Source: CAYJFK01 sp964369475 (GTDB lineage: Bacteria; Bacillota; Clostridia; Oscillospirales; Feifaniaceae). Taken from it: DNA of 63,622 nt. The first letter of the stretch is position 1. Every line of letters starts with the position of its first letter. The notes beneath the pieces were generated by a model. That model was not told the origin of the DNA. It saw only the letters and a list, made by a program, of their open reading frames with translations, and ran no database searches. The translations under genes and the position numbers were made by a program. Shown here piece after piece: positions 25,506 through 33,585 of the stretch. The stretch is taken from contig CAYJFK010000007.1 of assembly GCA_964369475.1 (NCBI GenBank), forward strand, positions 1 to 63,622. Direction: 5' to 3'.

Positions 25506-25715
25506 AATGTAAAATAATGTGCTCTTTACGGCAATGCCCATTGCCGTAAGGGGATAAGTTNNNNNNNNNNNNNNNNNNNNNNNNNNNNNNNNNNNNNNNN
25601 NNNNNNNNNNNNNNNNNNNNNNNNNNNNNNNNNNNNNNNNNNNNNNNNNNNNNNNNNNNNAATGTAAAATAATGTGCTCTTTACGGCAATGCCCATTGCC
25701 GTAAGGGGATAAGTT
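25506..25715. other. assembly gap of 100 N (25561-25660) with identical 55-bp flanks
   Basis: Bases 25506-25560 and 25661-25715 are identical over 55 bp and directly border the N run. This is what two contigs look like when their ends overlap by one k-mer (k = 55) and a scaffolder puts in 100 N instead of merging. The flank holds a palindrome, TTACGGCAATG against CATTGCCGTAA. If merged, the citF-citS spacer is about 220 bp. No gene is seen in 25490-25864. Confidence 0.85.
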
Positions 25716-25864
25716 GCGGGTATCTCCTCCTTTGACCTGATTATATGTTAATTTTAAAGAGTGGCAAAAACCTACAATTTAAATTTCTCGGAAGGTAAGT
25801 GAGCGGCGAGGGAGACCCTGACCTTTCATTCCACCTCGAGAGCGCTAAATCGGCTTTAGTTTAT

Positions 25865-27415
25865 TTATTTTGCTACCTGCTTGATAACATCGAGCATTGT
25901 ACCGTCACGATATTCTATAACGGCTACAACCTTATCTGTCGTCTTTATGGGTTGTGGCTTTCCAACGAGGTTCTCGGCTATTTCCTTTAGCTCCTCGATT
26001 GTCTTTAGCTCAAAGCCCTTTTCGGTTAGCGTTTTGATAATATCCTGCCTTAAAGGGTTAACGGCAACACCTCTATCTGTTACAACGACATCGACGCTCT
26101 CGCCGGGGGTGCAAAGTGTGTGCACACGGTCTACGACCGTCGGTACACGACCTCTTATAAGGTTTGCCGTTACAATTGATATAGCCGCCCCTGCCGCTGT
26201 GTCGGGGTTGCCGCCTATACCTGTTCTCGATACACCGTCCATGCCTGTTAGGCAGTTTAGGTTAAAATCAAGATCAACTTCAAATGCGCCTATTATTGTG
26301 TTGTCGAGCAGATTTACTATACAGCCGTTATTAAAGGGCGATGCGTAGTAAGCACAGCTTATTTCCTCGTGATTCTTGTTTTCGGCAATGGATTTTATTG
26401 CGGTTTGGTCAAAGGACTGCGTATCATATGCATGTTCGAGCACGCCCGACTGCAACATGTCTGCCATAAATGCCGTTATGCCGCCCATGCAAAATGCTGC
26501 CTTGGCCTCACGCTCGATTAGCATTTCCTTAACGTATTTTGCAAATGCAATGGAGGGGCCACCGCCACCTGTTTGGAATTTGTAGCCGTTTTTAATGTAG
26601 CCTAAAGCGTCGGCTATTTTAGCGGCTGTTCTTGCTATGTTTAGCTGAATTGGGTCTTTTGTAAGAGCGAGCGAGCCTGTCGCAATGCCTGCCGTGTCGC
26701 CTATTTTGTCGACCTTGACGACATAGTCAACACGATCTCCCTTAACGCTTGCGTACTCCAAAACTCCGTCTACAACATTGTCGGTAACACCTACAACACG
26801 GTCGGCATACTGCGCATCTGTAAGGGCATACCCGAGCGAGCCAAATGCATTTGGTCCGACCATGCCTGTAAGATTTCCTGCCTCATCGGCACTTGCCGTT
26901 GCAACAAAGGCAACATCTATATGGAGCTGTCCGCACTCGATAGCCCTTGCACGTCCACCGTGCGAGCGGATAACGACGGGAGTCTTCATCTTGCCGTTTG
27001 CGATGTACTCGGCAACGTCGCCTATAAGTCCGTTTGTGTCGATATGCGCAACAACGCCACTCTCAAGATGCTTTACAAGCGGGCTGTGTGATGCCATAAT
27101 TCCGCTCGGAGCTATTATAAGATCTTTTAAACCAAGCTCAGCCGCTGCATCTATTACCAAATTCAAAACTTGGTCGCCGTTTCTAAGTCCATGGTGAAAA
27201 CTGAGCGTCATTCCGTCCTTAATTCCAAGCTTTATAAAGGCATCCTTTAAACTGTCAAGCACTTTGCTCTCTGTTCTCGGGCGAGAAAATTTAACGGGAG
27301 GGCTGTAATAGCTAAGCCCCTCGGGCATATGACCAAATGCTCCCTTAAAAGGTACTACCTCGCCGTAGTGCTCTACAAACTCGGGCACTTCTCTGCCTGC
27401 TTTATTCTTAATCAT
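25865..27415 (-). CDS. citF: citrate lyase alpha subunit, divergent copy
   Basis: 516 aa, acyl-carrier transferase subunit: it moves acetyl from the acyl carrier protein and loads the substrate acyl group. Typical stretches: HHGLRNGDQVLNLV, VIRSHGGRARAIE, YKFQTGGGGPSIAF, GIGGNPDTAAGAAIS, CTPGESVDVVVTDRGVAVNPLR. Compared with the second copy at 33586-35127, the N-terminal part differs: the second has SALFPIHLPIVDHI where this one has SGIMASHSPLVKHL. It is the third gene of a coupled citD-citE-citF set; its ATG overlaps the citE stop as TAATG. With CitS nearby, a citrate-type lyase for an imported acid is likely, but citramalate is possible. Confidence 0.9.
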   Translation of the reverse strand: MIKNKAGREVPEFVEHYGEVVPFKGAFGHMPEGLSYYSPPVKFSRPRTESKVLDSLKDAFIKLGIKDGMTLSFHHGLRNGDQVLNLVIDAAAELGLKDLIIAPSGIMASHSPLVKHLESGVVAHIDTNGLIGDVAEYIANGKMKTPVVIRSHGGRARAIECGQLHIDVAFVATASADEAGNLTGMVGPNAFGSLGYALTDAQYADRVVGVTDNVVDGVLEYASVKGDRVDYVVKVDKIGDTAGIATGSLALTKDPIQLNIARTAAKIADALGYIKNGYKFQTGGGGPSIAFAKYVKEMLIEREAKAAFCMGGITAFMADMLQSGVLEHAYDTQSFDQTAIKSIAENKNHEEISCAYYASPFNNGCIVNLLDNTIIGAFEVDLDFNLNCLTGMDGVSRTGIGGNPDTAAGAAISIVTANLIRGRVPTVVDRVHTLCTPGESVDVVVTDRGVAVNPLRQDIIKTLTEKGFELKTIEELKEIAENLVGKPQPIKTTDKVVAVIEYRDGTMLDVIKQVAK

Positions 27416-28272
27416 TACAGCACCCCAATCTTCTTAGCTATGGCAAGTGTTGCCTCTGCTTTTTTTGTTATTGCAATGTCTATCATCTTGCCGTCGACAC
27501 TTAAAACGCCGCTCTCGGAGTTTTCGAGCGCATGGATAATTCTGCTTGCCCACATTATCTCTTTGTCGTTTGGCGTAAATGAGCGGTTTATTGCCTCTAT
27601 TTGTCTTGGGTTTATTGCAATCTTGCCCTTAAAGCCAAGTGTCTTTGCCTTCTCGCACGAGTTTGTAAGCCCCACTTCGTCATCAAGGTCTAAGAATGGG
27701 CTGTCGATCGGGAGTATGCCATGCATCGAGCAGGCATTTATTATCATGGAGCGTGCAAATAGTATCTCGTCAGCACTCTCTGTAAGTGTTGCGCCGATCG
27801 AGGATACATAGTCGCCGGCACCGAGTATCATTGCCACTACCCTCTTGTCTGCTCCTGCTATCTCCTTTGCGTTAAAAGCGCCCTCGGCACTCTCAACAGC
27901 AGGCATAAGTAGCATCTTGTTCTCTTTTCCCTTTGTGTACTTGTCGAGCAGTTCAAGAGTTAGCTCTATGTCCTTCTTGCCGCTTACCTTCGGGATACAA
28001 AGCCCCATTATGTCAAGGTTTGCCACCGCCGCTATGTCTGTTTCGAGCATCTCGGGGGTGTCGTTGTTTACTCTTATTGTTATGTTCTCGCCCGAAAACT
28101 TTAGTGCATTTATCGTCTTTACGACAAGCCTTCTCGCAGCATCCTTGTCGGCAAGGTGTACAGCATCTTCAAGGTCGAATGTGTATACATCCGAGTTAAA
28201 GCATGTACACTTCAGTAGCATGGCTGGGTTGTTTCCCGGCATGATAAGGTTGTTTCTCATAATTAAATCCAT
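27415..28272 (-). CDS. citE: citrate lyase beta subunit, divergent copy
   Basis: 285 aa, TIM-barrel lyase of the CitE/HpcH family that splits the acyl thioester into acetyl-carrier and the 2-oxo acid. Present: IMPGNNPAML, FDLEDAVHLADKDAAR, ESAEGAF, KIAINPRQ. Changed against the usual pattern, which the copy at 32716-33576 keeps: RINP is RVNN, PKVES is PKVSG, and LGAEDF is LGAGDY. The metal-binding Glu of VESAEG and the Asp after LGAG are retained, so catalysis is plausible but the substrate pocket differs. Coupled by TAATG overlaps to citD before it and citF after it. Confidence 0.9.
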   Translation of the reverse strand: MDLIMRNNLIMPGNNPAMLLKCTCFNSDVYTFDLEDAVHLADKDAARRLVVKTINALKFSGENITIRVNNDTPEMLETDIAAVANLDIMGLCIPKVSGKKDIELTLELLDKYTKGKENKMLLMPAVESAEGAFNAKEIAGADKRVVAMILGAGDYVSSIGATLTESADEILFARSMIINACSMHGILPIDSPFLDLDDEVGLTNSCEKAKTLGFKGKIAINPRQIEAINRSFTPNDKEIMWASRIIHALENSESGVLSVDGKMIDIAITKKAEATLAIAKKIGVL

Positions 28273-28550
28273 TAGTATGCCACCTCGATTCCAAGACGAG
28301 AAAGAGCAACTTCTATTCTTGCCTCAATTGTGCAGTCAAGCGCTCCCCTGTCGTTTGCCGTTACCTTAACGCCTGTAATATCGTGCTTTTTTAGCGTGCT
28401 TTCAATTGTCTCTCTAATTGCATCGCCATACTGGTACATGACAGAACTGCTAAGCTCTATCTCTACCCCGTCGCCCTCCATGGGCTCTAAAATGACCGTA
28501 ATATCGTTTGACTCAAGCGTTCCCGCTCTTGCTGTATCGGTAATTTTCAA
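28272..28550 (-). CDS. citD: citrate lyase acyl carrier protein, copy 1
   Basis: 92 aa, gamma subunit that carries the 2'-(5''-triphosphoribosyl)-3'-dephospho-CoA arm. The attachment serine lies in AGTLESND (residues 9-16), matching the known AGTLESSD of Klebsiella. The C-terminal TANDRGALDCTIEARIEVAL stretch is also conserved. The start is TTG at 28550 with GAGGGTG upstream; no ATG fits. It is the first gene of the leftward set and lies just downstream of a promoter at 28603-28630. The arm must come from CitX/CitG encoded elsewhere, most likely by the citXG fusion at 30983. Confidence 0.9.
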   Translation of the reverse strand: MKITDTARAGTLESNDITVILEPMEGDGVEIELSSSVMYQYGDAIRETIESTLKKHDITGVKVTANDRGALDCTIEARIEVALSRLGIEVAY

Positions 28551-28602
28551 GCTGTCACCCTCTTTTTAAATTTGTTAAAAATGCTACGTTTCGTGCTACT
28601 AA

Positions 28603-28699
28603 ACAATATCAAAAAAACTCTATTAGTCAAGAATAATAAGTTATTTAAACAGTTTTTTAACTAATTTAAGTGGAATTTTTTCATTAAAACATATATAAT
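28603..28699. promoter_or_regulatory. divergent promoter region of both citrate lyase sets
   Basis: Leftward: TTGACT (28625-28630), 16-bp spacer, TATTGT (28603-28608), 53 bp before citD. Rightward: TATAAT at 28694-28699 with a weak -35 (TGGAAT, 28671-28676, spacer 17), 33 bp before citA. Between the two -35 boxes lies AT-rich DNA with two similar blocks, GTTATTTAAAC and GTTTTTTAAC (28640-28661), a likely place for the CitB-type regulator. The weak rightward -35 fits activator control. Confidence 0.6.
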
Positions 28700-28732
28700 T
28701 CATATGACAAAACTACTCCTACGAGGTGACAG

Positions 28733-30298
28733 ATGAAATACAAGCTACATGATACCATTGTTAAGTCGACAACGATAGTAGTTGTATCAACGGTACTCTT
28801 AGTTACAGCCGCTTTTTCGGCCTATCTTTTTTATATTCAGTACACATATCTTGGCGACGGATATTTAAATCTTGCAAAGACACTTGCCGACACCCCTATT
28901 ATAACGGAGTTTTTGAAAACAGGAGAGAATAGAGCGGCCGCCGTTGATTATGTCGAAAAGATTAGCGACGATGCTTCCTATTATATAGTAGTGCTCGACG
29001 AGCATCAAAACAGGCTTATTCACCCTACCGAGGCTCTGATAGGCACGAAGGCGCAGACCAATTTAATCGCTCCGACCAACAAGAGTGAAGATCACTATGC
29101 CTTTGACTCGGAGGGCTCTCTCGGTGCAGGCTTTAAAGCGCTTGCCGCTGTCATGGAGGGGGACGAGCTCATTGGTAATGTTGTTATTATCCAGCTTAGA
29201 AACAGTTTCTACATCACATTTGCCACATGTGTTGTGATAGTTGCACTTTTTTCCGTTGCGGCTATTTTAGCATCGACGAGGCTTTCTAATATAATGTCTA
29301 AAAAAATCAGAACACTGCTATTAAACTACGAGCCCGAGGACATTGTTCGTATAACAAAGGAGAGGGAAATTGCCCTTAACACGATAAACGAAGGGCTTCT
29401 TTTATACACGGGCGAACACGAACTTTCATTTGCCAATATGTCGGCAATAGAAATGCTAAAGCTCGATTTTGATGATACAGAGAGTCACAAAAAGATTTTC
29501 GACCTATTTAAAGATGCAAAATCTGAGCGCACGCCTTATTTTGCGGCAAAATACAAAAAACATTCCTACTACGTAGCTCGAAACGATATTGTAGAAGGCG
29601 ACGTAATTATAGGTAGTGTTTTTACTATTAGACCAAAAGAGGCCGTCTTTGTCTTTGCCGAAGAGCTTACAGGGGTAAAAAACTATATGGAAGCTGTGCG
29701 TGCGCAGGTGCACGAGTTTAGAAATACAATGCACACAGTATCAGGGCTTGTGGAGCTTGAGAGATTTGATGTTTTGAAAAACTACATTCAAAGCGTGGTT
29801 ATAGAGAGTAACAGCGAAACGATGGAGCTCGACGATATGATAAACGACCACATCCTATCGGCATTTCTCCACAGCAAATATTCAAGAGCAAGGGAGATGA
29901 GTGTAACCTTTACCACCCATTGCGACAACATTATTCCCGAGATAACTAATTCGGAAAAACTAAACGATGTTATCACGGTAATCGGAAACCTTCTCGAAAA
30001 TGCATTCGAGAGCTTTAAGGGAAACAAAAAATTAGGTACTGTTCTTCTTACACTCGATTATGATGATGAGGCAAGCGACATCTATATAACGGTCGAGAAC
30101 AATTCGGAAATAGCATCTGATATAGATGTTTTTGCCAAGGGCGTTTCCACAAAGGGTGAAGGGCGAGGGCACGGTCTTTGGAAGGTACAAAACTGCGTAG
30201 AGGCAAACAGCGGAGATATAGAGCTTATAAGAGAGCCTTCTAAGACGATATTTATTGCAAGGCTAAACTTAAAGGAGGTAAATAATGATGAAAATTAG
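28733..30298 (+). CDS. citA: sensor histidine kinase, CitA/DcuS family
   Basis: 521 aa. Helix 1 (about 12-35), an extracellular PAS-type sensor (about 36-170), helix 2 (about 175-198), a cytoplasmic PAS region (about 215-315) and a kinase core. The phospho-acceptor is His327 in RAQVHEFRNTMHTVSGL, the CitA/DcuS-type H box. The N box has Asn423 (LLENAFES) and the G box reads KGEGRGHGLWKV. The family senses citrate or C4-dicarboxylates outside the cell. It overlaps the response regulator by 14 bp and reads away from the CitS set, so it likely controls both lyase sets. Confidence 0.94.
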   Translation: MKYKLHDTIVKSTTIVVVSTVLLVTAAFSAYLFYIQYTYLGDGYLNLAKTLADTPIITEFLKTGENRAAAVDYVEKISDDASYYIVVLDEHQNRLIHPTEALIGTKAQTNLIAPTNKSEDHYAFDSEGSLGAGFKALAAVMEGDELIGNVVIIQLRNSFYITFATCVVIVALFSVAAILASTRLSNIMSKKIRTLLLNYEPEDIVRITKEREIALNTINEGLLLYTGEHELSFANMSAIEMLKLDFDDTESHKKIFDLFKDAKSERTPYFAAKYKKHSYYVARNDIVEGDVIIGSVFTIRPKEAVFVFAEELTGVKNYMEAVRAQVHEFRNTMHTVSGLVELERFDVLKNYIQSVVIESNSETMELDDMINDHILSAFLHSKYSRAREMSVTFTTHCDNIIPEITNSEKLNDVITVIGNLLENAFESFKGNKKLGTVLLTLDYDDEASDIYITVENNSEIASDIDVFAKGVSTKGEGRGHGLWKVQNCVEANSGDIELIREPSKTIFIARLNLKEVNNDEN

Positions 30299-30965
30299 TG
30301 TTTTAGTCGTGGACGATGACCCGATGGTCGCCTCCATTAACAGTTACTATGTAGAAAAGATCCCAGGACTCGAGCTTATATGCACAGCATCTGATGTGGA
30401 TATGGCCAAGGAGGTCATATCAGAACATGCCGTTGACATTATACTGCTCGACATATTTTTAGGAAACACAAACGGGCTCGATTTGCTTAAATATATCAGA
30501 GACAACAAGATAGATTCGCAAGTTATAATGGTAAGTGCCGCAAAGGACAAAAATCATATAAAAAATGCAATGGACTACGGCGTGTGCGACTACCTTGTTA
30601 AGCCCTTTACATTTGATCGCTTTAAAACGGCAATAGAGCTTGCAAAAGGGCGGATAAACAAGTTGCAAAAGGACACATACGACCAAAAAGACCTCGACGA
30701 GATGATATTTGCACGCCAAAATGAAGAGCCCTCCAAGCTCCCAAAGGGGCTCGATGTGAGGACGCTCGAGCGCATAACACAGGTCGTCAAGGAGCTTGAG
30801 GAGACCTTCACGATATACGATGTGTCGAAAAAATCCGAGCTTTCCCGTGTGTCGGTAAAAAAATATCTCGACTACATGTGCGCCACCGAAATGCTCGAGG
30901 AGCAATATGTATACGGAAATATAGGCAGACCGACTTACACCTACCGAGTTATAGGGAAAATATAA
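30285..30965 (+). CDS. citB: response regulator, CitB/DcuR family
   Basis: 226 aa. Receiver domain (about 4-122) with the acidic pocket DDD (10-12), phospho-acceptor Asp56 in LLDIFLG, Ser/Ala near 84 and Lys105 in LVKPF. The C-terminal DNA-binding helix-turn-helix (about 165-222) has YDVSKKSELSRVSVKKYLDYM and GRPTYTYRV, the DcuR/CitB type. GGAGG lies 6 bp before the first of two ATG codons. It is coupled to the kinase by a 14-bp overlap. Predicted to activate citrate fermentation genes on citrate sensing. Confidence 0.94.
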   Translation: MMKISVLVVDDDPMVASINSYYVEKIPGLELICTASDVDMAKEVISEHAVDIILLDIFLGNTNGLDLLKYIRDNKIDSQVIMVSAAKDKNHIKNAMDYGVCDYLVKPFTFDRFKTAIELAKGRINKLQKDTYDQKDLDEMIFARQNEEPSKLPKGLDVRTLERITQVVKELEETFTIYDVSKKSELSRVSVKKYLDYMCATEMLEEQYVYGNIGRPTYTYRVIGKI

Positions 30966-30982
30966 TACGAAATGAGAGCGTT

Positions 30983-32371
30983 ATGCGAGAGAGTATAAGA
31001 AAAGAAATTTACAGCGAAGAATATTTTGCAACGCTTGCCGATGTTCTGTCCTGCAGAGAGCGGCGCAGTGAACGTCAAGCACAGCTTTTAAGGGAGTACG
31101 AGACGGTAGTCTGCCTTACTTTAAATGTTGCCGGAGCTAACAAAACATCACCCCTCTACAAAGCGGCTTTTTTTGAGGGTGTAAGGCTTATACGAGATAT
31201 AATGTCTGTGCTTGGTATAGAGATTATGCAAAGCGAGATATTGGAGGACATAGGGGGCGACAGCGGATATTTTACATTTAATCAAGATGCGCTTTATATA
31301 AAGCGTCTTGTTATGCAGATAGAGGAGAGCCTTGATATAGGCAGGCTTTTCGACATCGATGTCATGGGCAAAGACCATGTCCCGATATCTCGGACAAAGC
31401 TCGGTGGCAGTGAGCGCACTTGCCTTATCTGCGGAAAAGCAGGCAAGGGATGTGCTCGGTCGAGAGCGCATGATATAGAGGAGATTATAGAGCGGACGGT
31501 AGGCATTATCTGTGGCCACTTTGACAAGATTGCGGCAGATTTAATTGCGGAAAATGCCGTTAAAGCGCTTATGTACGAGGTGCTCGTCACCCCAAAACCG
31601 GGGCTTGTCGACAGGTACGACAACGGCTCTCACCGTGATATGGACGTTTTCACATTTACCGACAGTGCTTGTTCCATGTACGACTATTTTAGAGAGTGCG
31701 CCACCGTCGCTACCCAAAACAGCGAGGCGCCCCCTTCTGTAACATTTTCTAAAATTCGCTACCTCGGCATGGCGGCACAGGCAAAGTCGGAGGCTCGCAC
31801 AGGGGGAGTAAATGCCCACAAGGGGGCTGTATTCTCGCTTGGCATAATGGCGGCGGCTGTCTCTTATGTTATCTCAAAGGGCGGTCAGGCGAACAGTTTG
31901 GATGTGCTAAGTGTCGCTGCCGAGATGGCAGGTGGTGCGTTATCCGACTTTGAGGATAGTAACAGTTCGCAGAGCACAGGCAAAACACTTTATAACAAAA
32001 ACAAAATCAAAGGCATAAGGGGCGAAGCGGCGCTCGGCTACCCCACCGTAAGGGAACATGCCCTCCCCATTCTAAAAAAAGCCTGCGAAAATGGACACGA
32101 CCTAAACACGGCAGGGCTCTTTGCCCTTGCAAGCCTTATTGCAAATGTCGAGGACACAAATATTATAAAGCGCTCCTCATATGAAACGCTCGAAGCGGTA
32201 AGGGCAAGATTTAAGGCGGCACTCTCCAAGGAAAACCTCGATATAAATGAATTTATGACGGAGCAAAACGAGCAGTTTATAGCGCTAAACATCAGCCCCG
32301 GTGGATGCGCAGATCTGCTTGCGGTAGCTTTTTTTATTTATTTTACCGAGGGTCAAAAGTATTTACTTTAA
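30983..32371 (+). CDS. citXG: CitX-CitG fusion, citrate lyase holo-enzyme synthesis
   Basis: 462 aa with two domains. CitX (about 1-170): RERRSERQAQLL, LNVAGANKTSPLY, IGRLFDIDVMG and the CLICGKAGKGCARSRAH site; it transfers the nucleotide arm to CitD. CitG (about 185-460): YEVLVTPKPGLVDRYDNG, SHRDMDVFTF, RTGGVNAHKGAVFSLG and GIRGEAALGYP; it makes triphosphoribosyl-dephospho-CoA from ATP and dephospho-CoA. Such fusions are known in Haemophilus and lactic acid bacteria. The frame is open 35 codons earlier inside citB; ATG 30983 is taken because CitX starts there, though the ribosome site is weak. It could serve both CitD copies. Confidence 0.93.
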   Translation: MRESIRKEIYSEEYFATLADVLSCRERRSERQAQLLREYETVVCLTLNVAGANKTSPLYKAAFFEGVRLIRDIMSVLGIEIMQSEILEDIGGDSGYFTFNQDALYIKRLVMQIEESLDIGRLFDIDVMGKDHVPISRTKLGGSERTCLICGKAGKGCARSRAHDIEEIIERTVGIICGHFDKIAADLIAENAVKALMYEVLVTPKPGLVDRYDNGSHRDMDVFTFTDSACSMYDYFRECATVATQNSEAPPSVTFSKIRYLGMAAQAKSEARTGGVNAHKGAVFSLGIMAAAVSYVISKGGQANSLDVLSVAAEMAGGALSDFEDSNSSQSTGKTLYNKNKIKGIRGEAALGYPTVREHALPILKKACENGHDLNTAGLFALASLIANVEDTNIIKRSSYETLEAVRARFKAALSKENLDINEFMTEQNEQFIALNISPGGCADLLAVAFFIYFTEGQKYLL

Positions 32372-32450
32372 ATAGTTACAAAAATTGCAAATCAAGTATG
32401 ATGAATGATAGTATATAAACTGTCAAAAAGAAAACAAGGAGGCGGCAAAA

Positions 32451-32705
32451 ATGATTGGACAAGCAGGCACGCTTGAGTCTAATGACATTTTAATAATTGC
32501 AACACTAACAGACACAGGCGGTATTGAAATCGACCTTCAAAGTGAGGTCTATATCCAGTACGCAGACAAGATAACAGAAGTTATTAAAAGATCGTGCGAG
32601 GATAAGGGCATAACAAATGCCACAGTTAAGGCGACCGACAGGGGCGCACTTGACAGCACAATCCGTGCAAGGGTATACACCGCAATAGAGAGAGCGAGAG
32701 GTTAG
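32451..32705 (+). CDS. citD: citrate lyase acyl carrier protein, copy 2
   Basis: 84 aa, shorter than copy 1 at the N-terminus (starts MIGQAGTLESND). The serine for the prosthetic arm is Ser10 in GTLESND. The C-terminal KATDRGALDSTIRARVYTAI is conserved. AAGGAGGCGG lies 7 bp before the ATG. A 79-bp gap separates it from citXG; the gap has AT-rich DNA (GTATATAAA near 32412) that may hold an internal promoter. It is 10 bp from citE. Confidence 0.93.
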   Translation: MIGQAGTLESNDILIIATLTDTGGIEIDLQSEVYIQYADKITEVIKRSCEDKGITNATVKATDRGALDSTIRARVYTAIERARG

Positions 32706-32715
32706 GAGAGGTATT

Positions 32716-33576
32716 ATGAAAGTTTTTCGCAGTTTTCTGTTTATGCCGGGCAACAACCCCGGTATGCTTGTAAAGAGCAGACACTATAAGGCCGATGCCA
32801 TTATATTCGACCTTGAAGATGCAGTAGCCCCAACCGAAAAGGATGCCGCCAGAATAATGGTTGCCGAAACGCTAAAGGCGATAGACTTTGGCGATAAGAC
32901 AATTATTGTTAGAATAAACCCCGTTAGCATTTGCGGACTGTTAGACCTTGCCGCCGTTATGCCCTCCAAGCCAAAGGCAATACTTGTGCCAAAGGTCGAG
33001 TCGGCTGAGCAGGTGCTTGAAATTTCAAGAGAGCTCGACAAGTACGAAGCCGAGGGCGATGAGCCTTGCAGAATTTTTACAATTATAGAGTCTGCTAAGG
33101 GTCTTAAAAATGTTGAAGAAATAGCCGAGTCCTGCCCTCGTATGGAAGGCATGTGCCTTGGTGCAGAGGACTTTACAGCCGATATGGGCGCAATAAGAAC
33201 AAGAGGTTCGAGAGAGATTTTATTTGCACGTTCCAAAATTATAGCCTCCGCTAAAGCCGCAGGTATTCAGGTATTCGACACTCCCTTTGTCGACATAGAG
33301 GACAAAGCAGGGCTTATAGACGACTCGACATACGCAAGAGAGCTTGGAATGACAGGCAAGGCATGTATCAACCCCCGTCAGGCAGGGCCTGTAAACGAGG
33401 TCTTCTCGCCGTCGCCAAAGCTTATCAGATGGGCAAGCCGTGTTGTGGATGCTTTTGAAGATGCACAGAAAAACAACCTCGGTGTTATTAATTTAGACGG
33501 AAAAATGCTTGATCTTCCCATTGTTATACAGGCAGAGAAGATAATGGAGCAGGCAAAGACATACGATTTAATATAG
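32716..33576 (+). CDS. citE: citrate lyase beta subunit, canonical copy
   Basis: 286 aa, citryl-carrier lyase giving oxaloacetate and acetyl-carrier. It keeps all usual motifs: LFMPGNNPGML, FDLEDAVAPTEKDAAR, IVRINP (Arg that binds the carboxylate), VPKVESAEQV, IESAKGL (metal Glu), LGAEDFTADMG (metal Asp), DTPFVDIED and KACINPRQAG. Starts 10 bp after citD with AGGAGAGG upstream and ends 9 bp before citF. This copy is the better candidate for true citrate lyase. Confidence 0.95.
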   Translation: MKVFRSFLFMPGNNPGMLVKSRHYKADAIIFDLEDAVAPTEKDAARIMVAETLKAIDFGDKTIIVRINPVSICGLLDLAAVMPSKPKAILVPKVESAEQVLEISRELDKYEAEGDEPCRIFTIIESAKGLKNVEEIAESCPRMEGMCLGAEDFTADMGAIRTRGSREILFARSKIIASAKAAGIQVFDTPFVDIEDKAGLIDDSTYARELGMTGKACINPRQAGPVNEVFSPSPKLIRWASRVVDAFEDAQKNNLGVINLDGKMLDLPIVIQAEKIMEQAKTYDLI

Positions 33577-33585
33577 GAGGCCGCA

